A stretch of 64,000 nucleotides of DNA from Rhodococcus sp. P-2 (GCF_016598535.1 NZ_CP066779.1:1922001-1986000), one strand, 5' to 3'. Positions 32,781 through 41,797 are shown, counted from the stretch's first letter. Made by a program: numbers and translations. The notes: generated by a model from the letters alone, not told the origin.

Positions 32781-35700
32781 CTACTCACCGACACCGAGTT
32801 CGCGCAGGCGAGTCTTGTACAGCTCGATGTTGCCGAGCTTGATGTCCTCGTAGCCGCGAACCACGTCCGGCAGTGCCGCGATCTCGACGGCGCGATCGTA
32901 TCCGTCGGTTGCGAGCGTACGAGAGAGATCAGCGATCATGGCCTCGTACTCGGCGAGCAGTTCACGCTCGACCTTGCGAACGTGCATGTAACCGAAGGGA
33001 TCGAGCTTGGTACCGCGAAGCTTCTTTCCCTTGGCCAAAACCTTCAGTGCAACATGCGACTTGGGCCCGAGACCGATCTTCTTCTTGCGGCCCATCACTC
33101 GGAGGATCGGGGGGTGGAGCTTGTAGGTCAGGTTCTCCCCGGCCGGCACCTGCGACTTGACGTCTTCGATGAAGGCAGGATCGACCAGCATGCGAGCAAC
33201 CTCGTACTCGTCCTTGTACGCGGTGAACTTGAACAGGCCGCGGGCAACAGCCTCGCTGAAATCGGTCCGCTCGGTTGCGGCACGTTCGGCGGTCCAGACT
33301 GTCTGAACCTGATCGATGTAACGCTGGGCGATCTTGACGGACTGGAACTCGATGAGCTGCGCCGCACGCAGTTCCACCAGTCGCAGGGTTTCACCGGTGA
33401 AGGTGGTTCCGGCGAACATGTGAGCCGGTGCGACTACGGGTTCGCGGACGGACTTGGCCGGCGTGGTGACGGCCGAGAACGCTGCGGTGTCGGCAATTGC
33501 TGCACGACCCCAACGGAATGCCGCGATGTTCGCGTCCACGGCAACGCCGTTGATGCCGATCGCTTCTTCGATGGCCTCGGCCGGCAGACGGAGTCCGCCG
33601 CTCTGGTAGGCCGCACCGATCAGCAGGAAGTTGGCGGCTGCGGTGTTACCGAACAACTCCTGTGCCGCGGCGAGTGCGTCGAACGAACGCAGGGTGCGCG
33701 ACACCTTGTCGAGACGGGCGAGGAGTGACGTCTCCTCGGGGTAGCGAACAGCCTTGTCGTAGACCATGTCGCCGGTCGGCGTCTGCGACGTCGAGGCGAT
33801 GGAGACCGTCTTCTCGGCATTGCCGTAGTCGAGGTTCTTGTTGTCCGTCGCGGTCAGCAGGTCGAAGGCGACGATGCAATCGGCACTGCCCGGGGTGAGG
33901 CGGTTGGACGGCTCGAGCGCGCTGGAGCTGAAACGCAGGTGCGAGACAACAGGTCCGGCCTTCTGGCTCAGTCCGATCTGGTCAAGGCTCTCCACCTCGA
34001 GGCCGGCGCGCAGTGCCGCCGTTGCGAGCACCTGGTTGACGGTCACGATGCCGGTGCCACCGATGCCCGCGAGGAAAACGTTCTGCGTGCTGGTGAGCGG
34101 TCCGAAATCAGGATCTGCGACGACGGGCGGGACGGGACGTGCGGCCTTGGGAGCCTTCTTGCCCGGCACCAGTTCGACGGTCACGAACGACGGGCAATCG
34201 CCGTCCATGCAGGTGTAGTCGGTGTTGCAGGACGTCTGGTCGATCTTCGTCTTGCGGCCGTACTCGGTGTCCACGGGCTGGACCGAGAGGCAGTTCGACT
34301 TCACACCGCAGTCACCGCAGCCTTCGCACACTGCCTCGTTGATGACGACGCGAGTGTTGCGAGTGGGCAGCGTGCCACGCTTGCGCTGGCGACGTGCGTC
34401 GGCCGCACAGTGCTGGTCGTAGATCAACACTGTGACGCCCTTGATCTCGCGAAGCTCCTTCTGGGCCTCGTCGAGGCGATCGCGGTGCCAGAGCTTGGTG
34501 CCCTTGGCCAGAACGCGCTTGTTGTGACGCGAAGGCTCGTCGGCGCAGATGATGATCTGCTTGACGCCCTCGGTGGTCAGCTTGTGGCTGAGTTGAGCAA
34601 CGGAGAGGGCACCTTCCGCGTCCTGTGCACCGGTCATCGCCACTACCTCGTTGTAGAGCAACTTGTAGGTGATGTTCACGCCTGCGGCGATGCATGCCTG
34701 GACAGCCAACTGACCGGAGTGGAAGAAGGTGCCGTCGCCGATGTTCTGGAACAGGTGAGGCACGTCGGTGAACGGTGCCTGCCCGATCCACTGGCTGCCC
34801 TCGCCACCCATCTGCGTCAGGCCCGTGACAGCGCTGTCCTCACGGCCGGACATGGTGACGAGTGTGTGGCAACCGATTCCGCCGCCACCGATGGAACCCT
34901 CGGGGATAGCGGTGGAACGGTTGTGGGGGCACCCGCTGCAGAAGTACGCGGTTCGCTTGGCGGAGAGCACGTTCAGCGACAGCGGGGCCGGGAGGGTGCG
35001 CTTGAGTTCGACGTGCGGCTTCAGTACGCGCCGCAACGGGGCGAGCAGCCGGCCTGCGGTCAGTTCACCACTGGCAGGCATGAGCAGACGGCCCTGGCCG
35101 TCACGCTTGCCGATGATGCGAGGGGCATCGTCGGTGCCGTACAGGACTTCCCGGATCTGCGCTTCGATGAACGCGGTCTTGTCCTCGACCACGACGATCT
35201 GCTCGAGGCCTTCGGCGAACTCCTTGATCTTCTCGCCCACGACGGGGTAGCACATTCCGATGCGAAGGAGACGGATCCCGGCGCGGTGCAGCGCGGCGTC
35301 GTCGACACCGAGGTCTGCCAGAGCTTGTCGGACGGAGTCGAAAGTTGTACCGGTGGCGGCGATACCGATCTTCGCACCGGAGGGGTTTACCTCGATCACA
35401 TCGAGGTTGTTGGCAGTTCCGTACGCGTGCACGAGATCCCATCGCGGGCCGTACAGATCGGCCTCGGCGATGACACTGTCCGGCGGCGCGGCCATCTGAC
35501 GCTGCTTGTAGACGAAGGGCTTGCCCTCGAACTGCACTTCCGGAACCACGATGTCGAAGTCCGCGATGCTGCCGTCGATCGTCCAGGCGCCGTCGGCGAC
35601 GTCGGCGACGATCTTGAGCGCTACGACACAACCGGAGACACGCGAGAGCGCAACAGCGTGCATACCCATCGTGATGATCTCTTCGGCATTGCGCGGGAAC

Positions 35701-36236
35701 AGAACCGGCACACCCATCGCGGCAAGCGAGCGCTCACTGACGGCCGGAACCGTGGAGGACTTCGACGCCGGGTCGTCGCCCACCAGCAGGACTACGCCGC
35801 CCTTGGGGTTCACGCCGTACATGTTGGCGTGGCGAATGGTGTCGGTAGCGCGGTCGACGCCGGGGCCCTTGCCGTACCAGACGCCGGTCACGCCGTCGTG
35901 GGTCGCGGTTCCTGCGGGGAGGTCCGTCTGGCTTCCCCACACCGCGGTGGCAGCAAGTTCCTCGTTGAAGCCGGGAATGAAGGTGATGTCGTGTTCTGCG
36001 AGCACCTTGGGCATGCCGTGAAGCATCTTGTCGACGCCGCCCAGTGGGCTGCCCTGGTAACCGGAGACGAAAGTGGCAATGCGCTTACCTGCCCGGATGT
36101 CGCGAACATGCTGCTCGACGAAGCCGCGTGCAATTGCCTGAACACCGGTCAGCAACACCGGTCCCGATCCCGACCGGTACCGATCATCGAGGTCATAGGG
36201 CTTGGCCTGGGCTACGCCCGACACCAGTTCAGTCAT
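32781..36236 (-). CDS. Indolepyruvate ferredoxin oxidoreductase, single-chain fused type
   Basis: Oxidatively decarboxylates aryl-pyruvates (indole-, phenyl-, hydroxyphenylpyruvate) to aryl-acetyl-CoA, passing electrons to ferredoxin. At 1151 residues it fuses the alpha-type pyrimidine/TPP domains (ILFP-like, residues about 1-600), an iron-sulfur segment (CSGCPHNRST near 433; CEGCGDCGVKSNC near 637) and a C-terminal gamma-type domain (GIGGTGIVTVNQ near 724). It is the long bacterial form, not the two-subunit archaeal form. The ATG at 36236 is followed by conserved-looking sequence. With hmgA and fahA in the same window it fits aromatic amino acid breakdown. A CRP/GlxR-like site lies upstream (36378-36393). 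The gene is monocistronic. Confidence 0.93.
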   Translation of the reverse strand: MTELVSGVAQAKPYDLDDRYRSGSGPVLLTGVQAIARGFVEQHVRDIRAGKRIATFVSGYQGSPLGGVDKMLHGMPKVLAEHDITFIPGFNEELAATAVWGSQTDLPAGTATHDGVTGVWYGKGPGVDRATDTIRHANMYGVNPKGGVVLLVGDDPASKSSTVPAVSERSLAAMGVPVLFPRNAEEIITMGMHAVALSRVSGCVVALKIVADVADGAWTIDGSIADFDIVVPEVQFEGKPFVYKQRQMAAPPDSVIAEADLYGPRWDLVHAYGTANNLDVIEVNPSGAKIGIAATGTTFDSVRQALADLGVDDAALHRAGIRLLRIGMCYPVVGEKIKEFAEGLEQIVVVEDKTAFIEAQIREVLYGTDDAPRIIGKRDGQGRLLMPASGELTAGRLLAPLRRVLKPHVELKRTLPAPLSLNVLSAKRTAYFCSGCPHNRSTAIPEGSIGGGGIGCHTLVTMSGREDSAVTGLTQMGGEGSQWIGQAPFTDVPHLFQNIGDGTFFHSGQLAVQACIAAGVNITYKLLYNEVVAMTGAQDAEGALSVAQLSHKLTTEGVKQIIICADEPSRHNKRVLAKGTKLWHRDRLDEAQKELREIKGVTVLIYDQHCAADARRQRKRGTLPTRNTRVVINEAVCEGCGDCGVKSNCLSVQPVDTEYGRKTKIDQTSCNTDYTCMDGDCPSFVTVELVPGKKAPKAARPVPPVVADPDFGPLTSTQNVFLAGIGGTGIVTVNQVLATAALRAGLEVESLDQIGLSQKAGPVVSHLRFSSSALEPSNRLTPGSADCIVAFDLLTATDNKNLDYGNAEKTVSIASTSQTPTGDMVYDKAVRYPEETSLLARLDKVSRTLRSFDALAAAQELFGNTAAANFLLIGAAYQSGGLRLPAEAIEEAIGINGVAVDANIAAFRWGRAAIADTAAFSAVTTPAKSVREPVVAPAHMFAGTTFTGETLRLVELRAAQLIEFQSVKIAQRYIDQVQTVWTAERAATERTDFSEAVARGLFKFTAYKDEYEVARMLVDPAFIEDVKSQVPAGENLTYKLHPPILRVMGRKKKIGLGPKSHVALKVLAKGKKLRGTKLDPFGYMHVRKVERELLAEYEAMIADLSRTLATDGYDRAVEIAALPDVVRGYEDIKLGNIELYKTRLRELGVGE

Positions 36237-36377
36237 CGTGGACCACCGTTCCGTCTGCAGTGCATTTCAACTACCGTGCATTTTCAACAACCGCGTAACT
36301 CGATCTGTTCAGATGATCGTGGTCGAGGTATGTGAAAGCGTCAACAGAGGCTTGTTCAACTATTCAAATTGACAGTT

Positions 36378-36393
36378 TGTGAGCCAAATCACG
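36378..36393. promoter_or_regulatory. CRP/GlxR-like binding site
   Basis: TGTGA-GCCAAA-TCACG matches the consensus TGTGA-N6-TCACA in all but one base. It lies about 140 bp upstream of the oxidoreductase start and suggests carbon-status control. Confidence 0.5.
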
Positions 36394-36490
36394 TGACCTA
36401 GGTCATCGAATCAATCAGTTGGAGACCCGTTCGTGGCGATACGTCGAAACGGACATAAAACGTTCCTGACAATACAAACCGAGAACAGCC

Positions 36491-36521
36491 TTGACATTGA
36501 CGCAACGTCAACTTGCATGCT
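36491..36521 (+). promoter_or_regulatory. MerR-type autoregulated promoter with dyad in a 19-bp spacer
   Basis: TTGACA (36491-36496) and CATGCT (36516-36521) are separated by 19 bp, longer than normal. The dyad TTGACG-CAA-CGTCAA (36497-36511) sits in that spacer. This is the hallmark of promoters activated by MerR/TipA proteins, which twist the DNA to realign the two elements. Confidence 0.7.
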
Positions 36522-36557
36522 GAATGAGCGAAACCGATCCGAGAGTAGGAACTTCAC

Positions 36558-37313
36558 GTGAGCGAATGGTCCATCCAAGAACTCGCCAAATCCGCCGGTA
36601 CCACCAGCAGAACGCTGCGTCATTACGGCGATCTCGGACTCCTGGAACCGAGCCGCATCGGCGCCAACGGCTACCGCTTCTACGACGAAGACGCCCTGGT
36701 GCGACTGCAGCGCATCCTGCTGCTTCGCGAACTCGGACTCGGATTGCCGGCCATTGCCGAAGTCCTCACCGGTGAACGCGACACGGCCGCCGCGCTGCGT
36801 ACCCACCTCGAACTCCTCGAGCAAGAGCGCACGCGGATCTCGAGACAGATCGAATCGGTCAACAGGACCTTGAACAAGACGAAGAAAGGTGAATCACTTA
36901 TGCCGGAAGATGTTTTCGACGGGTTCGACCACACCCGCTACAAGGAAGAGGTCATCGAGCGTTGGGGTAAGGACGCCTACAGCAGCGGCGACACTTGGTG
37001 GCGGTCGATGTCGGAGGAGGACCGGACAGCGCACCTGCAAGCTCAAGCCGACATCGCAGCGGCATTCGGAAATGCCCTGACAGCGGGCCTGTCCGCGGAA
37101 AGCGACGACGTCCAGACGATTACCCGCAGACAGTTCGAGTGGATAAAGATCGGTTGGCAGGGAAGAACTCCCAGCGCCGACGCCTTCACCGGACTCGGCC
37201 AGATGTACGTCGACGATCCCCGCTTCACCGCAAACTACGACAAGTACGGAGAGGGCACCGCTTCGCTGGTCCGTGACGCGATGAAGGTCTACGCCGAGCG
37301 CAACCTGCACTGA
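36558..37313 (+). CDS. TipAL-like MerR regulator with antibiotic-binding TipAS domain
   Basis: A 251-residue activator. Residues 1-75 form a MerR DNA-binding domain (IQELAKSAGTTSRTLRHYG, then YRFYDEDALVRLQ), followed by a coiled-coil helix (about 76-112) and a C-terminal TipAS domain (115-251) with WWRSMSEEDRTAHLQAQA and related helices. TipAS traps cyclic thiopeptide antibiotics in Streptomyces. The GTG start is at 36558, behind its own MerR-type promoter. A second, in-frame start at 36900 with its own ribosome-binding site would give the 137-residue TipAS alone, as known for tipA. No obvious efflux target gene lies downstream, so the regulon beyond autoregulation is unknown. Confidence 0.9.
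   Translation: MSEWSIQELAKSAGTTSRTLRHYGDLGLLEPSRIGANGYRFYDEDALVRLQRILLLRELGLGLPAIAEVLTGERDTAAALRTHLELLEQERTRISRQIESVNRTLNKTKKGESLMPEDVFDGFDHTRYKEEVIERWGKDAYSSGDTWWRSMSEEDRTAHLQAQADIAAAFGNALTAGLSAESDDVQTITRRQFEWIKIGWQGRTPSADAFTGLGQMYVDDPRFTANYDKYGEGTASLVRDAMKVYAERNLH
36884..36902 (+). promoter_or_regulatory. Internal ribosome-binding site and ATG for a separate TipAS protein
   Basis: GAAAGGTGA at 36884-36892, 7 nt before the in-frame ATG at 36900 (codon 115), is better spaced than the site of the full-length GTG start. The product would match the roughly 140-residue TipAS form described in Streptomyces lividans. Confidence 0.6.
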
Positions 37314-37319
37314 CGTCGC

Positions 37320-39965
37320 TCAGTCCTGCCCACTGCTGAGGAGGTTGTGTCGGTGCGCTGCCGCGACGGCCTCTTCCCGGGAGTGCGCACCGAGTTTGCG
37401 ATACAAGGCTCGGAGGTGACTCTTCAACGTGTTGTTGGATACGAACAACTTTCGTGCGATCTCACCGATCGGAATACCGAGGTCCAGTTCCACGAGAACG
37501 TCCATCTCCCGTTTTGTCAGTTGGACCCGAACGATGGCCGCCGGATAAAACTGCGGCGCTTCGGATTCGAGAAAAGCTGTGACGGCACCGCTCGGGCCGT
37601 CGGCCCGCTCCTCGAGTTGCCTGATCAGATCACGCGGAACAGTCGCCAACGCCGACAGGACACCCGAGGTTTCAAGTATTCCGCAAGCCTCCTCCCACTG
37701 GCTCGCAGCCGCGGCGATGCTGCCCAGTTCACGGAGCGCCGCGCATTCGATCAGCAGGGATTCGAGGCGATACCGTGCGAGATACTGCCCACTCCAGTCG
37801 ATTCCGCGACACATTTCCAAGGCCTGCGACGAGGATCCCGTCAAGAGATGCGCGCGAGCGGACGAGACCGTGACGACAGCGAACGTGTGCGCGGCGGCAA
37901 CTGATTCTTCCAGCGCCTTCGTCCCCTCTCCCGAAGCCAACAGGAGATCGATCCGCGCTGCGGTGAGAAGGGCGTCACCGAACGATCTGTCGCATGGATT
38001 CACGTGGCCGTCAGTTGCCACCGCGCGCTGCAGAGAGATCAAGCCCGAGAACGGATCGGATTGCAGCAGAGAAAATCTGGTGTATGCGTAGGCCGCGAAT
38101 GCCCACAGGTCACCTGGCGGGGTGATCTCGGCGAGCGCGTCCATCGCCGCAGCGCCCGCATCTCTGTCCAGGCGGTCGTACGCCACCAACGCACGTGCGA
38201 TCGCTCCGCCCATGTGCGAAGGCGGTCCCAACCATCCCGAAACATCTGGATGTGTACGTTCGAGGCGAAGCCACTCGGTCGTGTGCGCGACGTCCCCGAT
38301 CAACGCGGAGTTGAGTGCTGCGTTGCCTGCTGCGTGCCGCAGGACGAACGCCGGGCCATGCTCCACGGCACCTTGATACGCGAGACGTAATTCCACTGCG
38401 GCGTCACCGAGGTCGCCGGTCAATTGATGTGAGACTCCCCAGATGAGCCGCAGTGCTGGAAGCTGAGACCCCAACGTGCCCAACGACTCGTCGCCGAGTC
38501 CGTACACGACGTGTGCCAACCTGCGTGTGATCTCGGTAGAGCGTTGGTACTTACCGGATGTTCTCAGCACGACGGATTGGACGGTCCCGACGTTCAACAA
38601 GCTGTGCGCATGCGGACTGCCACCTATCGCACGCAATTCCGCCGGTTCCGTCGGCAACGAATCGCCGTTGATCAACTGCGGCCTCAGACGTGATTCGAGC
38701 AGGTCACGCCCCACCAGAATCGAAGAGTTCGAACTCAGTACGTCGCCGGGTATCGATTGCAACGCAGTCCGGACCAACCCGGTGTGATCGACCAGAAGAT
38801 CGGCCCAGTGACGCTCGAGTATGTCGAGCACCCTGGTCCACTTGCGTCCGTCCAAGGCGTAGTGAACAGCACCGGCTATATCCGAAGTCCCGAGAGCGTG
38901 ATCGACGAGAACCTGGAAGGGATCTTCGAATCCATCCCCTTGTTCGGTCCGTATCTGCATGAATGCCAGGCGAACTGACGGCGCAAAGTACCAGGACGGT
39001 TCCCCCTCGAGACCATTCCGGAAGATCAGACCGAAAGACTCGAGCAAGTCCAATTTGCCTGCCACTTCCAGATCGTCGGACAGGACACGAGCGATCTCCG
39101 GCGTCACCGTGCGGGCAGCGGCGATCGTAGTCGCGAAGTCGAACAACTCGAGCGACTTGCCCGATCGAGGAGCGGTCCGACTGACGTACGCGTGGATCGC
39201 CTGGTCCACTCGCTGCTGAACGCGTTCACGTCCACGGCTCGGTTCACTCAGCCCCGCAACCGCACTCAGAGCAACCTTCATCAGCACGGGAACGCCGGCA
39301 ACGCGTTCACAGATCGAATGGACGATGCCCGAAGGAAGGTGGATCCCTGCCTCCGCGAACAGAACTGTGGACTCGTCGAGCGTATACCTGAGGTCGTTCG
39401 CGCACAGGTACTCGTCCACGCGGACGTCCTCGAGCAAGTCCGTCGCAGATCGATCCTGCAGTGTGACAATCACTTTCAACCCGGTAAGCCGTACGATCAG
39501 ATCCACGATTCGGCGTCCCACCTCGTCACCCTCGACCAGGTCGATGCGGTTGAACACCAACACGAATGGAGCGGGCGACGAATCGAGTAGTGATTCGATT
39601 GCCCCCACCGGATCCTCGTGCATTCGTGGCGGGGCCTCGAGTGATTCCAGCGAATCCCGAATCACTGCGAGCGCGGTGTTCCAGTACTCGAGGGGAGTCA
39701 TCCGAGTCGACGGCGCCGGCACCCAGACAACCGGTCTGTTCGGTACCTGCCCGAGAGTCGTGAGCCACAGCGCGGCGAGTTCCGTCTTGCCGAACCCACG
39801 AGGCGAATCGATGACCGTCAATCCCGCCGAGCGTTCCATCAATCCGAGCAGGCGAGGACGAATCGCCGTGGCTCCGCGCCCAGCGAGCCGCCTTTGCAGC
39901 GTGCCCCTTCCCCGAGGATTTCGCTTTGCTCGAGATAGCTGCGATCGATTCGAAGTGGACGTCAT
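37320..39965 (-). CDS. MalT-like ATPase LuxR-family regulator
   Basis: An 881-residue signal-transduction ATPase (STAND type). The P-loop is SPRGFGKTE (residues about 53-61, using the ATG at 39965), followed by winged-helix and helical-repeat regions, and a C-terminal LuxR helix-turn-helix starting VQLTKREMDVLVELDLG with the recognition segment VSNNTLKSHLRALYRKLG. The frame stays open for 44 more codons upstream (to a GTG at 40097), and neither start has a convincing ribosome-binding site, so the N-terminus is uncertain. Divergent from an AraC-type regulator with a short spacer; the two may cross-regulate. Inducer and targets are unknown. Confidence 0.84.
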   Translation of the reverse strand: MTSTSNRSQLSRAKRNPRGRGTLQRRLAGRGATAIRPRLLGLMERSAGLTVIDSPRGFGKTELAALWLTTLGQVPNRPVVWVPAPSTRMTPLEYWNTALAVIRDSLESLEAPPRMHEDPVGAIESLLDSSPAPFVLVFNRIDLVEGDEVGRRIVDLIVRLTGLKVIVTLQDRSATDLLEDVRVDEYLCANDLRYTLDESTVLFAEAGIHLPSGIVHSICERVAGVPVLMKVALSAVAGLSEPSRGRERVQQRVDQAIHAYVSRTAPRSGKSLELFDFATTIAAARTVTPEIARVLSDDLEVAGKLDLLESFGLIFRNGLEGEPSWYFAPSVRLAFMQIRTEQGDGFEDPFQVLVDHALGTSDIAGAVHYALDGRKWTRVLDILERHWADLLVDHTGLVRTALQSIPGDVLSSNSSILVGRDLLESRLRPQLINGDSLPTEPAELRAIGGSPHAHSLLNVGTVQSVVLRTSGKYQRSTEITRRLAHVVYGLGDESLGTLGSQLPALRLIWGVSHQLTGDLGDAAVELRLAYQGAVEHGPAFVLRHAAGNAALNSALIGDVAHTTEWLRLERTHPDVSGWLGPPSHMGGAIARALVAYDRLDRDAGAAAMDALAEITPPGDLWAFAAYAYTRFSLLQSDPFSGLISLQRAVATDGHVNPCDRSFGDALLTAARIDLLLASGEGTKALEESVAAAHTFAVVTVSSARAHLLTGSSSQALEMCRGIDWSGQYLARYRLESLLIECAALRELGSIAAAASQWEEACGILETSGVLSALATVPRDLIRQLEERADGPSGAVTAFLESEAPQFYPAAIVRVQLTKREMDVLVELDLGIPIGEIARKLFVSNNTLKSHLRALYRKLGAHSREEAVAAAHRHNLLSSGQD

Positions 39966-40194
39966 GACGGCCGACAAACGAGCAGTCGATCCCCGCCGAA
40001 CTCGAGATTTCGTTCGAGCATCGAACTCCCAACCTGTCCACCCATAACGAACAACATAGACAGAATCGCCGCAACGCGCGAGCACTGGCCGTCTCACAAA
40101 TACGCCCGATTTGTCTCATTATGTGGGCTCGGTCACTATTGACGATTATTTGCGGGAGAGTGACTGCGACCTGCGGGATCTGACATATCATGCC

Positions 40195-40258
40195 CGCGTG
40201 TCGATGAATTCCGCCCGCATCCGCGTGTCGATGAATTCCGCCCGCATCCGCGTGTCGA
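40195..40258 (+). repeat. 27-bp tandem repeat at the start of the AraC gene
   Basis: A 27-bp unit beginning CGCGTGTCGATGAATTCC occurs at 40195-40221 and 40222-40248, with the first 10 bases again at 40249-40258. Each unit carries GTG-TCG-ATG, so the possible start codons are duplicated in frame. Nine residues are repeated in the product if the first copy is used. Confidence 0.9.
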
Positions 40259-41232
40259 CTCGATCGGTTGATCCGGAGGACGCCGACGACTTCTGGCGCA
40301 GCGCGACACGTCCTTTCTTCGTCACCGACCGGATTGACCCCGACACGCCTCTCGAAGGCTCGATCTCAGCACTTCCCATCGGGTCCTCGTTGATCGGTCG
40401 AACAACCTTCAACGCGCAGAAGTACACCCGAAACAACCGGCTGATCGCCGAGAGCGGACTCGACGATCAATACATGGTCCAGGTCGTCCTCGACGGGCAG
40501 CTGAGCGGCAACGCCGACGGAGTCGATTTCGTCGCACGTCCAGGAGATGTCACATTCTTCGACCTCGGGCGTACATGGACCGCCGACGCGGAGGCCGAAT
40601 CGACAGGGCGCACCATCACGCTTCTCGCACCGCGCTCCCTCGTCGAGGCGGAGTCGAAGGGTCGCTCTCTCCACGGGACGGTACTGCGCGGAGTTCCTGC
40701 CGTGGTACTCGCTCAGTGCATGCAATCGGTCGTACTCGCGCTACCGCATCTCGATCCCGGCGCAGCAACCGGTTACGAGGACGTCGTGGCGTCCCTGCTT
40801 CGTGTCAGTCTGGGTATCGCCGAGCCTGACCTGTCGCCGCGGCCCGATCGCTCCCTCCGAGATCGCGCCTACACCTACATCGCCGAACATCTCTCGGAGA
40901 GCTGGCTCGGCCCGACATCGATGTGTGGGGCCCTGTCGGTCTCGCGAGCACAGCTCTACCGCGCATTCGCATCCGACGGCGGGATCGCTCTTGTCATACG
41001 ACGGAAGCGCCTCGAACTCGTCTACCGCGAGTTGACCAAAGCCGAAACACCGAACGAAACGATCGAAGCGTTGGCCCGGCGATGCGGCTTCACGTCGACA
41101 TCCCAATTGGCGCGCGCGTTCAAAGACTTCTACGGGATGACCCCGAGCCAAGCCCGTACCCATGGCCGGCGCACGATCGGGGACCCGTCGATAGCTCGCC
41201 TGCAACGCCGACTCCAGTTCTTCAACCCCTGA
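40198..41232 (+). CDS. AraC family regulator with AraC-binding-like N-terminal domain
   Basis: A protein of up to 344 residues. The N-terminal part carries an AraC_binding_2-like sensor (FNAQKYTRNNRLIAESGLDDQ, in two stretches; then QVVLDGQLSG and GDVTFFDLGR). The C-terminal domain has two helix-turn-helices, ending in the AraC signature IEALARRCGFTSTSQLARAF with FYGMTPSQAR. The start is ambiguous: GTG 40198, ATG 40204, or the same pair in the second 27-bp repeat (GTG 40225, ATG 40231). All are in frame and none has a clear ribosome-binding site. The reading frame is also open to 40111. Divergent from the MalT-like regulator. No enzyme operon is adjacent, so targets are unknown. Confidence 0.86.
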   Translation: MSMNSARIRVSMNSARIRVSTRSVDPEDADDFWRSATRPFFVTDRIDPDTPLEGSISALPIGSSLIGRTTFNAQKYTRNNRLIAESGLDDQYMVQVVLDGQLSGNADGVDFVARPGDVTFFDLGRTWTADAEAESTGRTITLLAPRSLVEAESKGRSLHGTVLRGVPAVVLAQCMQSVVLALPHLDPGAATGYEDVVASLLRVSLGIAEPDLSPRPDRSLRDRAYTYIAEHLSESWLGPTSMCGALSVSRAQLYRAFASDGGIALVIRRKRLELVYRELTKAETPNETIEALARRCGFTSTSQLARAFKDFYGMTPSQARTHGRRTIGDPSIARLQRRLQFFNP

Positions 41233-41282
41233 ATTCTCTTTGCTCGAGGGTCTTGAGAGTGGGCCTGTGTTCTAGTTGATTC

Positions 41283-41708
41283 ATGAGCTGGATCGACAAG
41301 GAACTGTGCGTGGCCGCGCTGACCGGCGCGGTCACAGGCGTCGCCGTGATGATCCCGCTGGTCAGCGATGAAGCATGGTCCTGGGTGGGCCTTTTCATAC
41401 CCGCATTCATTGGAGCACTGGTCGGACTCGTAGTCGGCTCCAGCGCGGTTGCAGGCGGGCACTGTGCCCTGAACTCCGGCCACAGATGGCCGGCACGCAC
41501 AGTCCCTCGCTGGAAACACCGGTTTGCTGCGTGTTCGACCCTGGCAGTGACGTTACTGGTAGCCGGAGTATTCACGGCGCCCGTCATCGCTTCAGGTGAC
41601 CCGGTGCGAGATGACGCAGGGTTCCCGACGTCTCTGGCCGTACTGGCGGTAATCGCCGCAGTTACGTACGTGTTCGCCTACGTGCTCGGCCCGGACCGGC
41701 CCTCCTAG
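41283..41708 (+). CDS. Small membrane protein of unknown function
   Basis: A 141-residue protein with four predicted transmembrane helices: about 10-27, 34-53, 82-102 and 117-136. The two helix pairs are separated by a basic, Trp/Arg-rich segment (GHRWPARTVPRWKHR) that probably faces the cytoplasm. No family is recognised. The ATG at 41283 lies about 50 bp after the AraC stop with no good ribosome-binding site, but codon use matches neighbouring genes. It may be co-transcribed with the AraC gene. The DNA after it (41709-41797) holds nothing I can support. Confidence 0.6.
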   Translation: MSWIDKELCVAALTGAVTGVAVMIPLVSDEAWSWVGLFIPAFIGALVGLVVGSSAVAGGHCALNSGHRWPARTVPRWKHRFAACSTLAVTLLVAGVFTAPVIASGDPVRDDAGFPTSLAVLAVIAAVTYVFAYVLGPDRPS

Positions 41709-41797
41709 CCCCGGTAAGGACCTCGCCTTCATCACGATTCCGCCCCGAACCGCGGTAGAGATCAAAAACTCCACACCAGGCACGAGCTCAGATCACT

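Larger units (their letters stand above)
36237..36557. other. Divergent regulatory region (oxidoreductase / TipA-like)
   Basis: A 321-bp AT-rich spacer. It holds a CRP/GlxR-like site (36378-36393), the perfect palindrome TGACCTAGGTCA (36394-36405) abutting it, and a MerR-type promoter (36491-36521). No further gene is seen. Confidence 0.6.

Noticed and set aside
33939-36335. 798-codon plus-strand frame
   Set aside because: Antisense to the indolepyruvate oxidoreductase gene with no recognisable protein features.
40111-40197. Upstream TTG start for the AraC regulator
   Set aside because: The extra 29 residues are unlike the family and would place the start at the divergent promoter. GTG/ATG codons in the repeat are more plausible.
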